From Oscheius tipulae (Eukaryota; Nematoda; Chromadorea; Rhabditida; Rhabditidae): 64,000 bases of DNA. Shown in pieces: positions 1-12,011 of the stretch. The notes beneath the pieces are model-generated. The model was not told the origin of the DNA. It ran no database searches and saw only the letters and a list, made by a program, of their open reading frames with translations. Location of the stretch: contig JASJZH010000004.1 of the NCBI GenBank assembly GCA_037178975.1, positions 186,001 through 250,000 on the forward strand. Direction: 5' to 3'. The first letter of the stretch is position 1. Each line of letters begins with the position of its first letter. Position numbers and translations under genes: made by a program.

Positions 1-3000
1 CTGCAAAATAGCACTTTTTGGAGCTAAAAAGTGGCATAATTACCTCAAGGACGGGAATCAGTGCCCCGGCGAGCTGGAATCCATACTTGTCGAGGCTCTT
101 GTTGCCAATCAGACGGACGTATTGCTGGAAGACAAGGCTGGCATGCTCGGAGAGGACCAGCTCTGGAGTGTGCTTCAAGTAGACCTGGAAGAGACGTCTT
201 CGAAGAGGAAAAGGCATAAAAAGTACCTCTAGAACCGAGAGAGCCGCCGGGACGTTGGCCGTCCTCTTCCAAAGATCGGCACTGAGCAGGAAGGGCACGA
301 AGCTGGTGAAGTGGCTCGAGATGTTGCCGCGTACGATCGCTGCCGAGAGAAGGACTCCTGTGACCTGAAGTTCATGAGTTTTAGGCGCCACTTTTGAAAC
401 AGGAATTTTTACTTTGTCAAGTATTATTTTGGGTAACTTTTTTGAGCTGAGAATGAATAAGCAATCATATTTTGGGGATTCCGGTCTTCAAACAATCTAA
501 AATAGGACCCGTAATTTTATCTAGAAAAGAATTCTGGATAAAGTCAAATCACTGTAGTCATTGTTCTGGATATATTTGCAGTATAACCTCCAAAAAAAAT
601 TTGGTGCTAATCAACTTTTGGGGGCCCCAAATTTTTTCATCTTCTACTGTCCTTTAAAATCGACTCAAAACTCTTTTTCTCTCTAAACACCTTTAGACAC
701 TTCCGATGAGAAAGGTACAGGTAATCTGCTGTAGCAATATCAAGTCTGGGGAAATGGATCTACTCTCGTTTAGTGTGAAACAGTATGCACTCCATCCAAC
801 TCGCACATGGTCAAATGGAGTCTGATTGACTAGTACCAGAAATTTTTCTGGAAAAAGTCACGGCTCCCTAAAATAAGAGGGTGTGGCCTCAAAGCTGTCT
901 AAATATGGTGATTGTGGCCTCTCAAAGTTACAGCCCTTCGTAGTTTCAATAAAATAGTTGGGGTATTGCTAATAATACAATGTAAGAGGCGCCATGAACC
1001 AGATGACTCGGGTTCGGTCCCTGTGGGTGACAATCTTTTTCAGAAAATCATTTTGAGCAGCAAAAGACATGGGAGCACTGTGCAAACTTTTCCAGAAAAA
1101 TATCCTTCTGGAAAACCGTGACTTTATCCAGAAAAAAAACCAGCATAAATTACGGGTCCGATTTATAGCCTTGTTCCCTCAAAAAGTGTTCAAGAAAACC
1201 GACCTGTAGAGCATAGGGAATAAGATCCTGGTTGTCGCTGCTGAGAATCACAGCCACCAAGGGCATGAGCTGCTCGTCTAGTCCGCTGAATCCCTCCAAC
1301 TTGGCCGTCTTCTGCACGAGGAGACAGATCGACTCGAAGAGGAAATGCGTGTGAACTGGATCCGCCGGCGTCTTGGTGCTGGCCTCGACGAGCTGCGCCA
1401 GCTCGCTGGCAATGTCTCCACCATGCCTCGCCGTGTTCTCGTCCAGAATGGCTATCACGCGTAGGATGGCCTTCATTAGATAGGGCGTGTGCTGAGCTTT
1501 TGGGTCCTTCTTAAAGCCCGCCACAAGATTCTGCAGCAGTTGGGCCACGTCGACGCACTGGGCCGTGAGCAGAGGACCCGCGTTGTCCGCTGTCTTCATC
1601 AGAAGAAGCTTCTCGATGCAGTAGGCACTGTACTTGTGGAGAATCTACAAAATGGAGATTTTTTTTTTACAAGAAAACAAGCTAGGATGATGGTATGTTG
1701 AGGGCAAAGAATTAGTAAGCAATTCTGTTTTTTGTAGTATGAGTTTGCTATGCTGTGTCGCCTATTCGAGACAAATACAAGCTTCGCCGCCCTTTCAGAC
1801 AGACACCCGAAAAGCTTAGACAGAATCTAACTCAAGTTGCTACGATTCATAGCCGAAACGGGCGGAATATGCGAAGGCGCCATTTTGACTTTAAAGTGCG
1901 CACCAACACTTATAACATAGACTGCGTACCGAATTTGATAACTTGCGGATACGCAGCTTTGTTATACGAGTTCGTGCGCACTCTAACGTCAAAATTGTAC
2001 CTCAGCATATTCCACTCGTCTCCGATTCGTAGCCTAACCGGGCGGCGCCCCTGTGACCCACGGAGCAAGACCGTGTGCTAACGTACCGTATACCCGAAAG
2101 ACGAAAGTGCGGCATTTACTTTTTTTTACGCACCAACTTGTAAACATAGGTGTCGATACGCAGCCATTTTCGAGAAGCACTTCCGTGTCGACGCCTATGC
2201 TGAGGAGTTCGTGCGCAAATTGCCGCACTTTCGACTTTCGGGTATACGGTACCTTATCACATCCCTACGACGGACCAACGGTCAGACGTTTTAGAGTAAG
2301 AGAGATCAACAACGTACCGCCTTGTCAGCCAAGAGCAGCTGTCCACAGAAGTTGACCGTCTCTACGAGCATCTCGGGCTGCAGCTGCCCACGGAAAGTGA
2401 CAGCAAACTTGAGCGCGTCGGCCTTGAGCATCGGGAACTCGTTGAGTGGATGGGACAGATGCACGCGCACTTGGTTCCTGTAGAAGTCGCAGACATCGAT
2501 CTGAGTTGAATCTATTAGAAAAGAGGAAATATAAGACTAACAAAGCTGTTTGTGCTCGTGGCACCTTCCTTGGCCGTCTCCGTCCTAGAGCAGATGGCAT
2601 TCACCAGCGAATAGAGCACGTCGATGCTCTTCCAGTCTCCACTGCTCACAAGCTGGCCGAGAACCTGGAAAATTCAGAGATTTACTGATCGTAGGCGACT
2701 TTCCAGACTCTGGAACCACTTTTACTGAGCGAAACATGGACGCTTTCCGAAAGACCGAAAGAGGCGAAACAGCCTGGAACTCACACGAGTGAGGAGTACT
2801 GTGAGCTTCTCGGAGAATCGGCGATAGAGGGAGCGGACGAGGTCGACAGCTCCGCGTCTCCTGGTCCCAATGTTGCTGCCCTGAAGATCTTGGGTCAGGT
2901 ACTCGACGGCGTCGTCCTCCCAGAGATCGATGTCGACCTCGCGAAGACGCAGGGCCCGAATGCAAATGTTTTCTGAATTTCCCGGCAATTTTGACCATAT

Positions 3001-5167
3001 CAAAAAGCTGAAACCTGTAATCTTCTCGAGAACCTCGTCGTTGAACAGCTCAGCGTACTGTACTTTCGCGGCGATCGAGGAGATGAACTCGAGGGCCGAG
3101 CAGATCATTTGATCGTTTCTGAAAGAAGGGAATTTAGTTAGCAATGTTAGGCACCGGGCCGATTGCGCCCTGCAACTCCGACCGAAACCATATTCGTAAC
3201 AGATATCACCCATTTAGGGACCAAGGCTGCATTTTTTCAGCTTTGCAGTATTCTACAAAGTTACAGAGCAGAAAAAATGCTAAAATTTTGCCGAATATCG
3301 TAAAATGAAAGAAGCGCAAACTTGACCCCGAACTGGCTAATTTCTGTTGCGCACACTAGGCGCTGAAAAACGGTTTCGGCTATACTTGGGCACTTGAGTC
3401 AAAGGTGCAAAGTTAATGCAGCGTTTAGGAAATCAACCTTATACACCCTTGGCGTCGTTTTTGTCCACGGTAGATAAGGTCCAAATCAATCTCCAACGAA
3501 AAAAAACGCCAGGGAGTATATGGTACGTTTAAGATAAACGCTCTCGACTCGATACAAGCTCTTTTTCTCGAACTGAGCTGGCACACCAGTGCCCGGGACA
3601 GATGAATAGAGAGAAAAACCCACTTTGTGTCATCGTTGGTCTCGACCAGTGTCTTCCAGGCCGCGTTGAGGCAGCCTTGGATGAAGGGACTGAACTCTTC
3701 CTCGTAGCGTTGCGCGTACAGCGTGCATATGTCGAAGATTTCAGCCTTGATCTGCTCGGCATGGCTTGTGTGCTCGCTCGTCTGGGCGCCGTCAATCAGG
3801 ACCTGGAAGCCTTCGGCCCACGTCTTCAGATTGTCCTCAAAGTATTCCGGCAGGTCTTGGCTGCTAAGAGAGTGGAAGATTTTCACCGCGGCTAGGGTAC
3901 AGTCGCCCCACACTCGACGCATGTTCTGATCCGTGGACTTCATGACCTCGCCTGTGGACTGGACGAGCTTCGCGTAGAATTTGGTCAGAGGTTCTTGAAC
4001 CTGAAAATGGGAGAATTTATAGGGTGAATGGGGTGTTGAAAACGAGTTTTTGTCCTCTCAAAAATCGCACGTTTTTAAAGTTTTGGGAACTCCTATAGCA
4101 TAAAAAATAGCTCCAAAGGGCTTGATACGCTACAATTAGGGGTCAGCTGGATCTCTGCAAGCAAAAACTTTTTCGCGACGCTTTTCCTTACCCAGAGGAC
4201 CCCCACTTGTTTATCACGCGATTTGCGCATCTCCTCGAGTATTTCGAACATTTTTGGGTTGTACATACATAAGGGTGTCCCTATTGTTTTTCCATGGTCT
4301 GGGCAACCCCACTTTCGGTCGATTTAGCTGGTGGCAGAAATGCGTTGACCACTGGCTATAAAGCATCCGTTTTGCCCAGTCAGAAGGTTAGACATTAGGA
4401 AGGCATGACTAGTGAATGCCTGATATAAGGGCTGAGGCTCTGTTAAAGGCTCAAGGAACTTCTGTAGGTCGAGAAGAAAGACTCATGCCCACCGTCAAGA
4501 GGACACGCTTCAGCTCCGTCCAGAGCTCGGTCGACTTGCTCTCGTAGCGGAACTTCTTGAAGATCTCGTCGAGGGTGTGTAGAGCGAGCTCGATGTGTTC
4601 CATGGAGTCGGTGGATAGCACGTTGGCCAGACTGGGCACTAGATTCGGCCACTTTTCCGGGAAATCTTTCTGAAAAAAAGGACTTTCCAATGATAAAGAG
4701 GAAGCTGACGAACCTTGGCAATGTGAAAAATGGCGTCCGAGAGCTGACTGCCGCCTTTGCCCTTGCGGAAGAGGGCCTCCACGATACTCTGACGGATTTC
4801 TTCTTCAAGCTCGGGGCTGAGCTGAATGTCGGCGGCCTCGTCCTGAAATTTTGGGCTGATTGGTCGCGTTTATGCTGGCAAAAATAATAGCAAAATGGCT
4901 GCAAAAACTGACCCAATTCTTCTTGCAGATATTTTTCAACGTGACGCCGGCAATCCTGGACAGATTCGAGGCGCGGTCGTCAATCTCGTTCGACGAGGCC
5001 AGATTCATCAGAATTCGGATAAACTCTGCAGAAAAGAAATGGGGGGGAAGAGTGCAAAAAATACCTGGTTGTGTCTGGATTTCCTGGATTTTGGCCTCGG
5101 CTGCCCGACGCACTGACCCGTCGACGGCGATCGTCGACTCCAGGATCGTGTAGATTTCCTCCATCAT
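1..5167 (-). CDS. xpo-2: Exportin-2 (CSE1L/CAS), importin-alpha re-export receptor, 3' part outside window
   Basis: Karyopherin that returns importin-alpha from nucleus to cytosol with RanGTP. The product starts MMEEIYTILESTIAVDG at 5167 and follows the CSE1L family in order: an importin-beta N-terminal repeat ending ICKKNW, then LSDAIFHIAKKDFPEKWPNL, then STELWTELKRVLLTV, then KIFHSLSSQDLPEYFEDN, then DLQGSNIGTRRRGAVDLVR, then NEFPMLKADALKF, then YLMKAILRV. Exons read off splice sites: 5065-5167, 4913-5025, 4714-4842, 4493-4669, 3624-4000, 3015-3118, 2785-2972, 2565-2664, 2318-2511, 1154-1644, 227-about 384, 44-184. One intron (185-226) is only 42 nt. The junction between 1154 and 384 is out of phase as drawn, so a small exon or another acceptor is missing there. 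Roughly the last quarter of the usual ~970 aa lies beyond position 1. Identity rests on remembered CSE1L landmarks. Confidence 0.93.
836..1143. repeat. Inverted-repeat (MITE-like) element in an xpo-2 intron
   Basis: The left end contains CTGGAAAAAGTCACGG and the right end CCGTGACTTTATCCAG, which are imperfect inverted repeats about 300 bp apart. The interior has a tRNA T-arm-like stretch (GACTCGGGTTCGG near 1007). It lies in the large intron between xpo-2 exons 1154-1644 and 227-384. Confidence 0.5.
2084..2251. repeat. TA-flanked palindromic MITE, copy 1
   Basis: Starts TACCGTATACCCGAAAG and ends with its reverse complement CTTTCGGGTATACGGTA. The inner sequence is also largely self-complementary. 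It lies in an xpo-2 intron. A second copy is at 27308-27464. The TA at each edge fits a Tc1/mariner-type target duplication. A related, more decayed stretch lies just upstream at about 1845-2045. Confidence 0.75.
3218..3410. repeat. Dispersed ~190 bp repeat, copy 1
   Basis: Shares an ordered series of blocks with 60057-60250: a TTTTCAGCTTTGC-like start, GCAGAAAAAATGCTA, AACTGGCT.ATTTCTGTTGCGCAC, then GGTTTCGGC. It lies in the intron between xpo-2 exons 3118 and 3624. The first half is a decayed member of the AAAGTTGTAG hairpin family. Confidence 0.55.
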
Positions 5168-7217
5168 TTCCTCGGCTCGGGGCTAGAATTGCTCTGGAAA
5201 TCTAAATTGAGGGAAAACCGAGAACTGGGAAGAGAAAAGAGGGACGGACTGGACATGCAATGAGCAATTTCGGGGAAAAAGTGGCCTCGACGACAACGCT
5301 CATTTTTTGTGTTTGAGGGGTCCCCCTTGGCAATCGAGCAGTTTGAGGCATCCTGTATACCCAGCTAGAAGATCAACTCCCGTCGAAAACTTACAAAATG
5401 TCCGTTTCTGAAAACATTCGGCTACGTCGATCAATTTTCGAAGCGAACTGCCACTTTTGCGACCAGTCATCCGAATAGAATGCAAACCAGTACAAGCCTG
5501 GATTGTAGCCGAGATTGGATAGTGTAAGTTGCCCCCAGGAAGATAATGAGGCAATACATGATCCGAAAAAGCACAAAATGTGGAAGAGAAAGAAAAAATG
5601 ACCCTATTTCGAAGTAAAGCCGACGAAAATATTTCAAACGCTCGAAACTGTACGTAATGCGTACTGCCGGACTTCTTTTTGGAAACGGAGACAGCCTGGA
5701 GAGTTAATTATTCGACAAACCGGACACGTTCTCAGCTAGGATAGGACAAAATTCATATAGAAAGAAGGCTAAATCCCAAGAAGTCTCAAGGTAGACTATT
5801 GCAAGACATCTACGCGTCCGAAAGAAGCTTTTACACCGTGTTTTTTTTTATGGTTTTCCCATCTCTGCGATTAGAAACTGTTCTTAAGGTTTCCCACTAC
5901 TATCAGCAAAGTTTTTTTTTATCGAGGGTAAACGTTAGAAGTGTCAGAGAGCATCAAATATAAGCCTGTGTCTAGGCTAAGAATTGGTGAGAACCTTTGC
6001 AGGCAATGAAAACGAAAATGTCGCGAAGGGAACATGATAAATCAGTTTGACCAGATTTTCGGACTTTGCTCGCAATTTTTATGCACATTTATTTTTTACG
6101 CTGCATTTTTTACTTTTTTTGCATTTTTACTTTTTTTTAATTAAGAAAATTTATTCGATTTTTTGACAGTATTGGGTTCGAAGAAAGAGAGTTTAGGTAT
6201 CAAAATGTTGCCAATTTTGCAAGGAATGTGTTCAGAGAGCGAGTTGAAGCTAGAAAAAGCAAAGAAATAGAGCCATAGGGCCACAAGACACGGAAGGAAA
6301 AATATCAGAAGAGAAAACCTGGAGTTCGCGAAACGGATTCAATTACGCGTTAAACGGCAACAGAATTTGGCGTTATAAAACTTTGTAAAATTCACGGTTC
6401 GGAGCCCGGAAACGTTATTTTGTGAAACAAGTTAGTCTACCGCCACTTCGGGGATAACTTGTACGCCAACTCATAGCTTTTTGCTTTTGTTTCGTGGCCT
6501 CGGACAAACAAATAAACAGTCCGCCACAGAAACCATCGCGCTTTTGATAGTAGAGATGTCTTCCATTTCTATGACTCTTATACCCTTGTCTCTCGACCTC
6601 TCTTATTCAACCTCTCGATCTCCATGTCGTCTTTTCTAAGCCTGAAAATTCTATACATCCTTATCCTTTGAAGTTACCTCGAATCATGTAACCCTGTCTA
6701 TTTGATTATCCTGTGGACCCTCTTCTTATTCTTTCGTCCACTTCTTTACCAGAAGTTTTCTTCAAAAGAACAAAGACTGACAATGAAGGAAAATGAGAGA
6801 GAGGCCGTTCTTGTAGTTTTGATGTACAATAATCTGTTAACTCGTAGAAATGATAATCCAGAGGACAGGAAAAGACTATATTTTAAGCACGACGGCATTG
6901 GAGCTTCAGTTAGCTCCTCCTTCTTGTTCCACATGGCCGAGTTACTCGCAGAAGCCGACTCCAAGATACCACCAGAGCGGTCGACTGCCGGTCCTGGACG
7001 CCACCCGGGCAAATCGTGTTCCAAGATGGTACAGGCGGCGATACGGTACTGCTCGCGCAGCAGTATCTTGCAACCGGGCACTGGCCTGGCTTAGCTCGAG
7101 GCTTGTGATTCCTGCCTATTTGAACATTCCATCCACCTCAGACAGACAATTAGAGGATCAATCCAAAAGGCGTTAGTACTCCAAACAACATTGGTCAAAG
7201 GGATAAAGAAAACTTAC
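5168..7217. other. No confident gene
   Basis: Upstream of xpo-2. Short open frames occur on both strands (for example minus 5300-5576 and plus 6783-7094), but none has recognisable domains or a convincing set of splice sites. A/T-rich, with scattered poly-T runs around 5850-6140. Confidence 0.5.
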
Positions 7218-7379
7218 ACATCCTGTCGTCTCCGAATTCGCTCTCCACCAAGTAGCGGTCATAATCTCCTTTCTTCTTCAGGTAGAACATCTCCGACTCG
7301 GAGTTTCCAGCTTTAGGGATGAGAAAACTGTCGAGCAGGCTCTCAAAATAGTTTGTTATGACAAAAGTCAACGGATGGG
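7218..7379 (-). pseudogene. Orphan 14-3-3-like exon
   Basis: One exon with a good acceptor (before 7379) and donor (after 7218) encodes, with no stop, the segment [20 protein letters not shown] followed by [13 protein letters not shown]. This corresponds to the central 14-3-3 helices that bind phosphopeptide (family form: LLEKYLIP.A..ESKVFY.KMKGDYYRYLAE). I find no N-terminal exon upstream to 8.65 kb and no following helices downstream to 5.2 kb. It may be a remnant of a retro- or segmental copy, or a real gene whose other exons are too divergent to see. The exon itself is confidently 14-3-3-like; its status as gene or fragment is inference. Confidence 0.6.
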
Positions 7380-8651
7380 CTGAGTTTTGGACAGAGAGAC
7401 AGAAGTCAGTTGAAAAAGAAAAGAACTAGAGGAGAACTGTAGTCGGACGGAGACAGGGCCAGAGAGATAGAGAGACAGTTAGTTCAATGATTTGACTATT
7501 TTGACTTTACGATTTAACGGTTCTGACTATTCAGACTAGTCCTTCCTGTCCACTTCCGATTGTTCAGTGACTCTGTCGAGTTTCTTTGCGCTTTCTATCT
7601 CTCTACAGCTCCTCTCTGCCAACTCTCTGTCCAGAATTTCATCTGTTGTCAAAATCCAAGAGTAAATCCTTTTATCCAGTTCCAGCACTCTACCAATGTT
7701 CGAACTCTGTCAGTTTCTTGGTCACTAGCTACAGTCCACTTTTCAATCTTTTGTCATTTGTTCTGTCAAGTTGCAACTTTTGTCTGTCAGCTGTTTCTGC
7801 TTGATCTTGTCTTTCTCACCTTTCCCAATCTATTGACTATCTCTGACATTCTCCATCTATCCCTCTGGGATGGTCTACTTTCCATGTTCGACCTTCTTAT
7901 GCCTTGTAGTGTGTCCGCACTTCCTGATCTTCTGTTTCTAGTCCAATTGTTAGAAAAGTGCGTTGCATGAAAAAACATTGCCGAAGACTCATCCTGAAAC
8001 TGTACTTCTTTGCACCCGAAGTAGTTACTACTTTTTGTCTGCGTTCTTTCCGTCTATCTCCTAAGGAAGTGCCACTCCGACCTTGATACCGTATAATTCA
8101 ATTGGCGCCAACTAACTTATAGACATGTGATGGTTTTCACGAGGGTTTCCCTCCTATTTACTATACTGGTTTGGGCTGTTGAGTGAACTCTGTACCGGGA
8201 AGGGTCTCTAGTGTTATACATTGTTTTCTACCTCCTAATTGGCTTACGGTCATGATCATTATGTCCACTAATGGTATAAGAGAACAGGAAGAGGGAATAA
8301 GACAATATTCTACTGTTAGTTGTTATGCATATCTCTGTCTCTCTCTCTCTCTCTCTGTCTCTGTCTTTCTGTCCTTCCAATTGAACGCGACCATCACCAC
8401 CTCTGTTCTCTGTTGCCAGCTTCCCAAAAAAGCTCCTGATCAACTCTTTTGATGGATAGTCTGAACCGCTTTTTCTGACTCTCCGTAGCGTAGATAGCGC
8501 CTTCATGGCGCCGTTGACACGCGCCGTAAGTGTAAAGTTTAGAAGGACCAGGGAGGAGAAGAGGCGGGTCGCCGAGAACTGATACCGGTTTGGTGCTTTT
8601 AAGGAGAGAGCGAGAAAAAGAGTCAACTAGGAACTGACCAGCTGTACTAGA
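7380..8651. other. Intergenic, no gene seen
   Basis: Pyrimidine-rich stretches (TCTCTGTC tracts near 8335-8370) and no open frame with recognisable features. The proximal promoter of the Ly6-like gene presumably lies in its last few hundred bases. Confidence 0.4.
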
Positions 8652-10130
8652 ATGTGGAATAGTCTTCTAGCCCTCTGTGTCCTCTACTTTATCTCAAGAA
8701 CTGTCGACGCCTTGCACTGTCTCAACGGATTCGAAGCACGAATCAATGGTACGAAAGAATTCGAAATCCGGAGTGTTGTGGAGTGTGATCCAGACGCCAG
8801 GTTGGTTATATTTGCCTGCCTCATTACAGAAAGAAGTTGGATATTAAGACAGAGACAGTGATAGTGAGAGGGGCACAAAATAATACTGTGAAACACTGAA
8901 GTTCCACCGCTCGATTATGACTTTTTGTTTTGAAAACCTTTGCCTTTCTGCTTTGCGATGTTCTACAAAGTTGTAGCCCGTACCGAAATCTGCAACTTTT
9001 TAAAACATGTCCAAGCAAAAAAAGACCCTTTTGAACTCGTTACAGTTAAAACTCAAGTCATAAGTAAGTCCGACTTACAGCCGACTTACTTTCCGTCTTA
9101 CTATGTTGTACAAAGTCGTAGCCCGTATCAAAACTTTGCAGAGCATCACATTGCTGGAATGCCACTTCTTCCACCCGAAAAGAGTTATTTCATTTTTGGC
9201 TTGGGGACGGTCGCCTGTGTCACCCGCCAGTTCCATATATCTGAGGAAAATAATTTCAAATTCTCTCGATTTTTCGTTCTTTTCTGTTTCCACTGACATT
9301 TCGATTTCCGGGCTCATTGTATCGTTTTTGCGGTACCCTCAGACCAGGATCGTTGGAGAATGAGTCTAACGAAGTAGCTTCGAGAGTTTTCTTCTGGGAC
9401 AAATACTGCTTTTTTCGGCAAATGTTTTGAAAACACTTCAATTTGTAAAGACTTTTCTTGCGGTACCCCAAAAACTCCTAGGAATCGTTTCCCATCACCA
9501 GACGCGGGTAGGCTTTACTGGAAGAAAAGGGACAGTGGCTTCTTGCCAGTATTGAGGTTATTTTTGAATCAAATATTTTTTTGAATTGTTCGTGTCTCTC
9601 TATCCCATTGGAGAAATCTGGAGCCAAAGAACCGTCCAGTCAGTGTCAATGAAACAAATCCTGCCCGTATCATTCGCCAGCGCAAGACCGAGCTTCCGCA
9701 ATCTAAAGGTCACACTGTCCAGACGTACTTTTGGGAAAAACAGGAACTGATCCCGCCACAAGGAACTTTTTCTCTTCAGGTTCTGCGTCAGTGGCTTCAA
9801 CAACATGGTCAAGAACGTGTTCTTGGTCGGCTTCACAGAAATGAGAGTCTTTGGATGCGAGGTACAGAGAGTACAGTATACTGCGGATATTATGCCCAGG
9901 TGTCCGGTGAGTGAAAGAGACAGAGGGTGGGAGTTAGAAAGACAGAGACAGAGGCAGTGAGCTCTATAAACTGTTCGTTTCAGGAAGCCGGCTGGATGAG
10001 AATCTACGACCACGTCCGTCACTGTTGTATGGGAGACGGCTGCAACATGAGAGCCACTGATCCAGAAGGCTTCACGGAAACTCTTGAAGCATTTGGTCTC
10101 AAGGATGATTTCTACCGCTATGTTGTCTAA
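8652..10130 (+). CDS. Small secreted Ly6/three-finger-like protein
   Basis: Three exons, 8652-8800, 9780-9906 and 9984-10130, join in phase to give 140 aa. Residues 1 to about 20 are a signal peptide (MWNSLLALCVLYFISRTVDA), followed by LHCLNGF, CDPDARFCVSGF and, near the C terminus, HCCMGDGCNMR. The CC-x4-CN pattern is the hallmark ending of Ly6/uPAR/TGF-beta-receptor-type three-finger folds. There is no C-terminal hydrophobic GPI tail, so it is probably secreted. Specific function unknown. An AATAAA lies at 10195-10200. The long first intron carries a copy of a dispersed repeat (8940-9445). Confidence 0.75.
8940..9445. repeat. Dispersed ~420 bp repeat family, copy 1
   Basis: Blocks shared in order with 23640-24060, 33085-33240 and 59600-59920: an AAAGTTGTAGCCCGTA head, AACTTTGCAGA.CATCACATT, TATTTCATTTTTGGCTTG, then GAGTCTAACGAAGTAGCTTC and a tail ending AAATACTGCTTTTTT. 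It sits in the first intron of the Ly6-like gene. No ORF seen inside, so a non-autonomous element is likely. Confidence 0.65.
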
Positions 10131-10203
10131 ACAATCTTGTCCACAATCCAATCTACCTCGCAATATGTACAAATCAGGGTTTTTTTCCATTCATAAATAA
10201 ACT

Positions 10204-11204
10204 TCATTCTTTCTTCTCTGTACTTTCTTCAATAAAATGGGCCTTTTCTCCATTCGGCTCGATCCATCTGACTTCTACAATAACTTTGTGCCGGATGTCC
10301 ATGAAAGTACAGCCGTGAAAAGCCATGCTGATGAAGACATCCACGTATTCAGTGAGGGCGAACAGTTCATAGGCTTAAATGTATGTCTCTGTCTGTCTTT
10401 TCACCTTACCAAACTTTATGCATCCCTTCCAGTACAGTGCGTAGAAAGTAGCAATCAGTGGAACCGACATGATGTACAGAGTAGACAGTACAATCTTCGA
10501 GTAGTATGATATTTTACCCTTAACTTCCGTAATGATTTATCGGACAAGAACCCACGTATGGAGCCAGATAGTACAGAGACTGACTGTGACAGATAGTATT
10601 GGTCGTGAAGAAGAGGAAGGCAAAGATTCCAAAGGTATAGAAGAGCATGACATGATATACTCCGTGTTCTTTCTCCCCCACAGCTGACAATCCAACGAGG
10701 AAGATGAGCTCAAAAATTCCGAAGAACGCATAGCCGATCCGACTGGCTAGGTAGAGCCAGGGACGAGGAGCATTCACGGCTTGGAGACGACCGTAGCGGT
10801 GGACTGGAAGAGAGGGAGATCTGTCTCTGTCGCTGAGTCTCTCAGTCATCTCTCTCCCTGACTCTCAGCTTCTCTGTTCCTACGTCTCTCTCAGTGTCTT
10901 TGTATCTATTTCTCTTTGAACTCACACCCAATATAGATTTCAAAGAGTCGAAGCGGGAAGTGAAAGTACATGCATAGCTGCCATATGATGCCCTCAAAGT
11001 CAAGGTTTATGATCCTCGACAGACTAGGAAGGAAGGCGCGCTAAAATCAACGGTACAGTCCAGTCCTCCCGACTCGTACACCACAAATCCAATTATAGTT
11101 AGTGACTTTTTCCTGGTGCACGGTCAGAGCCGTAGCAATAGCAATAATGGCTCCAGACAGAGGTGGGATGAATCCAAGCCAAAAGATAGTCGATGGACTG
11201 ATTT
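10204..11204 (-). CDS. PGAP2: PGAP2-like GPI-anchor lipid-remodelling factor
   Basis: Multi-pass ER/Golgi membrane protein of the PGAP2/FRAG1 family, which acts in fatty-acid remodelling of GPI anchors. In order: a TM segment (FIPPLSGAIIAIATALTV), then NWICGRAFLPSLSRIIN (family form CGVPNYLPSVS), IIWQLCMYFHFPLRLFE, then APRPWLYLASRIGYAFFGIF, HGVYHVMLFYTFGIFAFLFF, YYSKIVLSTLYIMSVPLIAT and AYELFALTEYVDVFISMAFH. Stop at 10204-10206. Exon ends are clear at 10373/10410 and across the short intron near 11040-11085. The junction near 10520-10555 and the first exon (upstream of 11204) are unresolved. The gene is tail-to-tail with the Ly6-like gene; the two stop codons are only about 75 bp apart. Confidence 0.82.
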
Positions 11205-11285
11205 GGAAGAGACTCTAGAGCTAGGTTACTGTAAGACATTAATAAAACCTACAATGAAAGACTTTGGTCTGGGAAAGACTGAAGG

Positions 11286-11553
11286 AAAACGATTCTGCAT
11301 GGGGAAGATTAGGCAGCGGCTTGTGAGAAAACGGAGGGATGAAAAAGATGCATCTGGGTCACACCTTGTCCAAAACAACCGGCTCTACCCTCGAAACGAC
11401 TTCGGGTATTAGAGACGGTGAGAGGAGGCAAGAAGTGGTCGAGTGATTAGGACTCTTTGGAGGGAGACAGACACAGGGGCAGAGAGAGGGACAGTGAGTG
11501 CCAGATGCAATAACAGTTGGGGTTGCAATGGGGAACGGCCCGGTCTTGAACCG
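11286..11553. repeat. Inverted segmental duplication, arm 1
   Basis: The reverse complement of this ~270 bp segment matches 13403-13676 almost base for base (for example AGATGCATCTGGGTCACACC in both), apart from a few substitutions and small indels. Confidence 0.85.
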
Positions 11554-12011
11554 ATAGTTTGAAAAACTCCGGACCGAACCTCAGGGTCGGACAGAGATAC
11601 AAGGAGACAGAGAGAAAGAGAGACCGGTGCAGAGAGATAGGGACAGAGACAGAAACACAGGAGCAGAGACAAGGACAGGAACACAGGAGCGGAGAAACAG
11701 GCAGAAACAGGGACAAGGATAGCCTGGCAGACAGGTACAATTCGAGCCATTGTAATTGAATACAGGTACATCACCAAAGTCAACAGAAAGCCGGAACTAC
11801 GAGGATAGCAAAGAAAAGGATCCAGTCTTTATGTCTGCAGTTTCTAATCGTAACAGTCACAACCATCCGTGTAGCAATTTATCCTCAGGTTCTCCTCCTA
11901 TCATTGGTTCAGCTGCTATCATTCTCCTGGATACTTCGAACAACAAAGAAAATGAAAAGGTCTCTTTTTCTGTATACCTTCGAAGAATTAAAGCGCAGAA
12001 TCAGAGCACTT

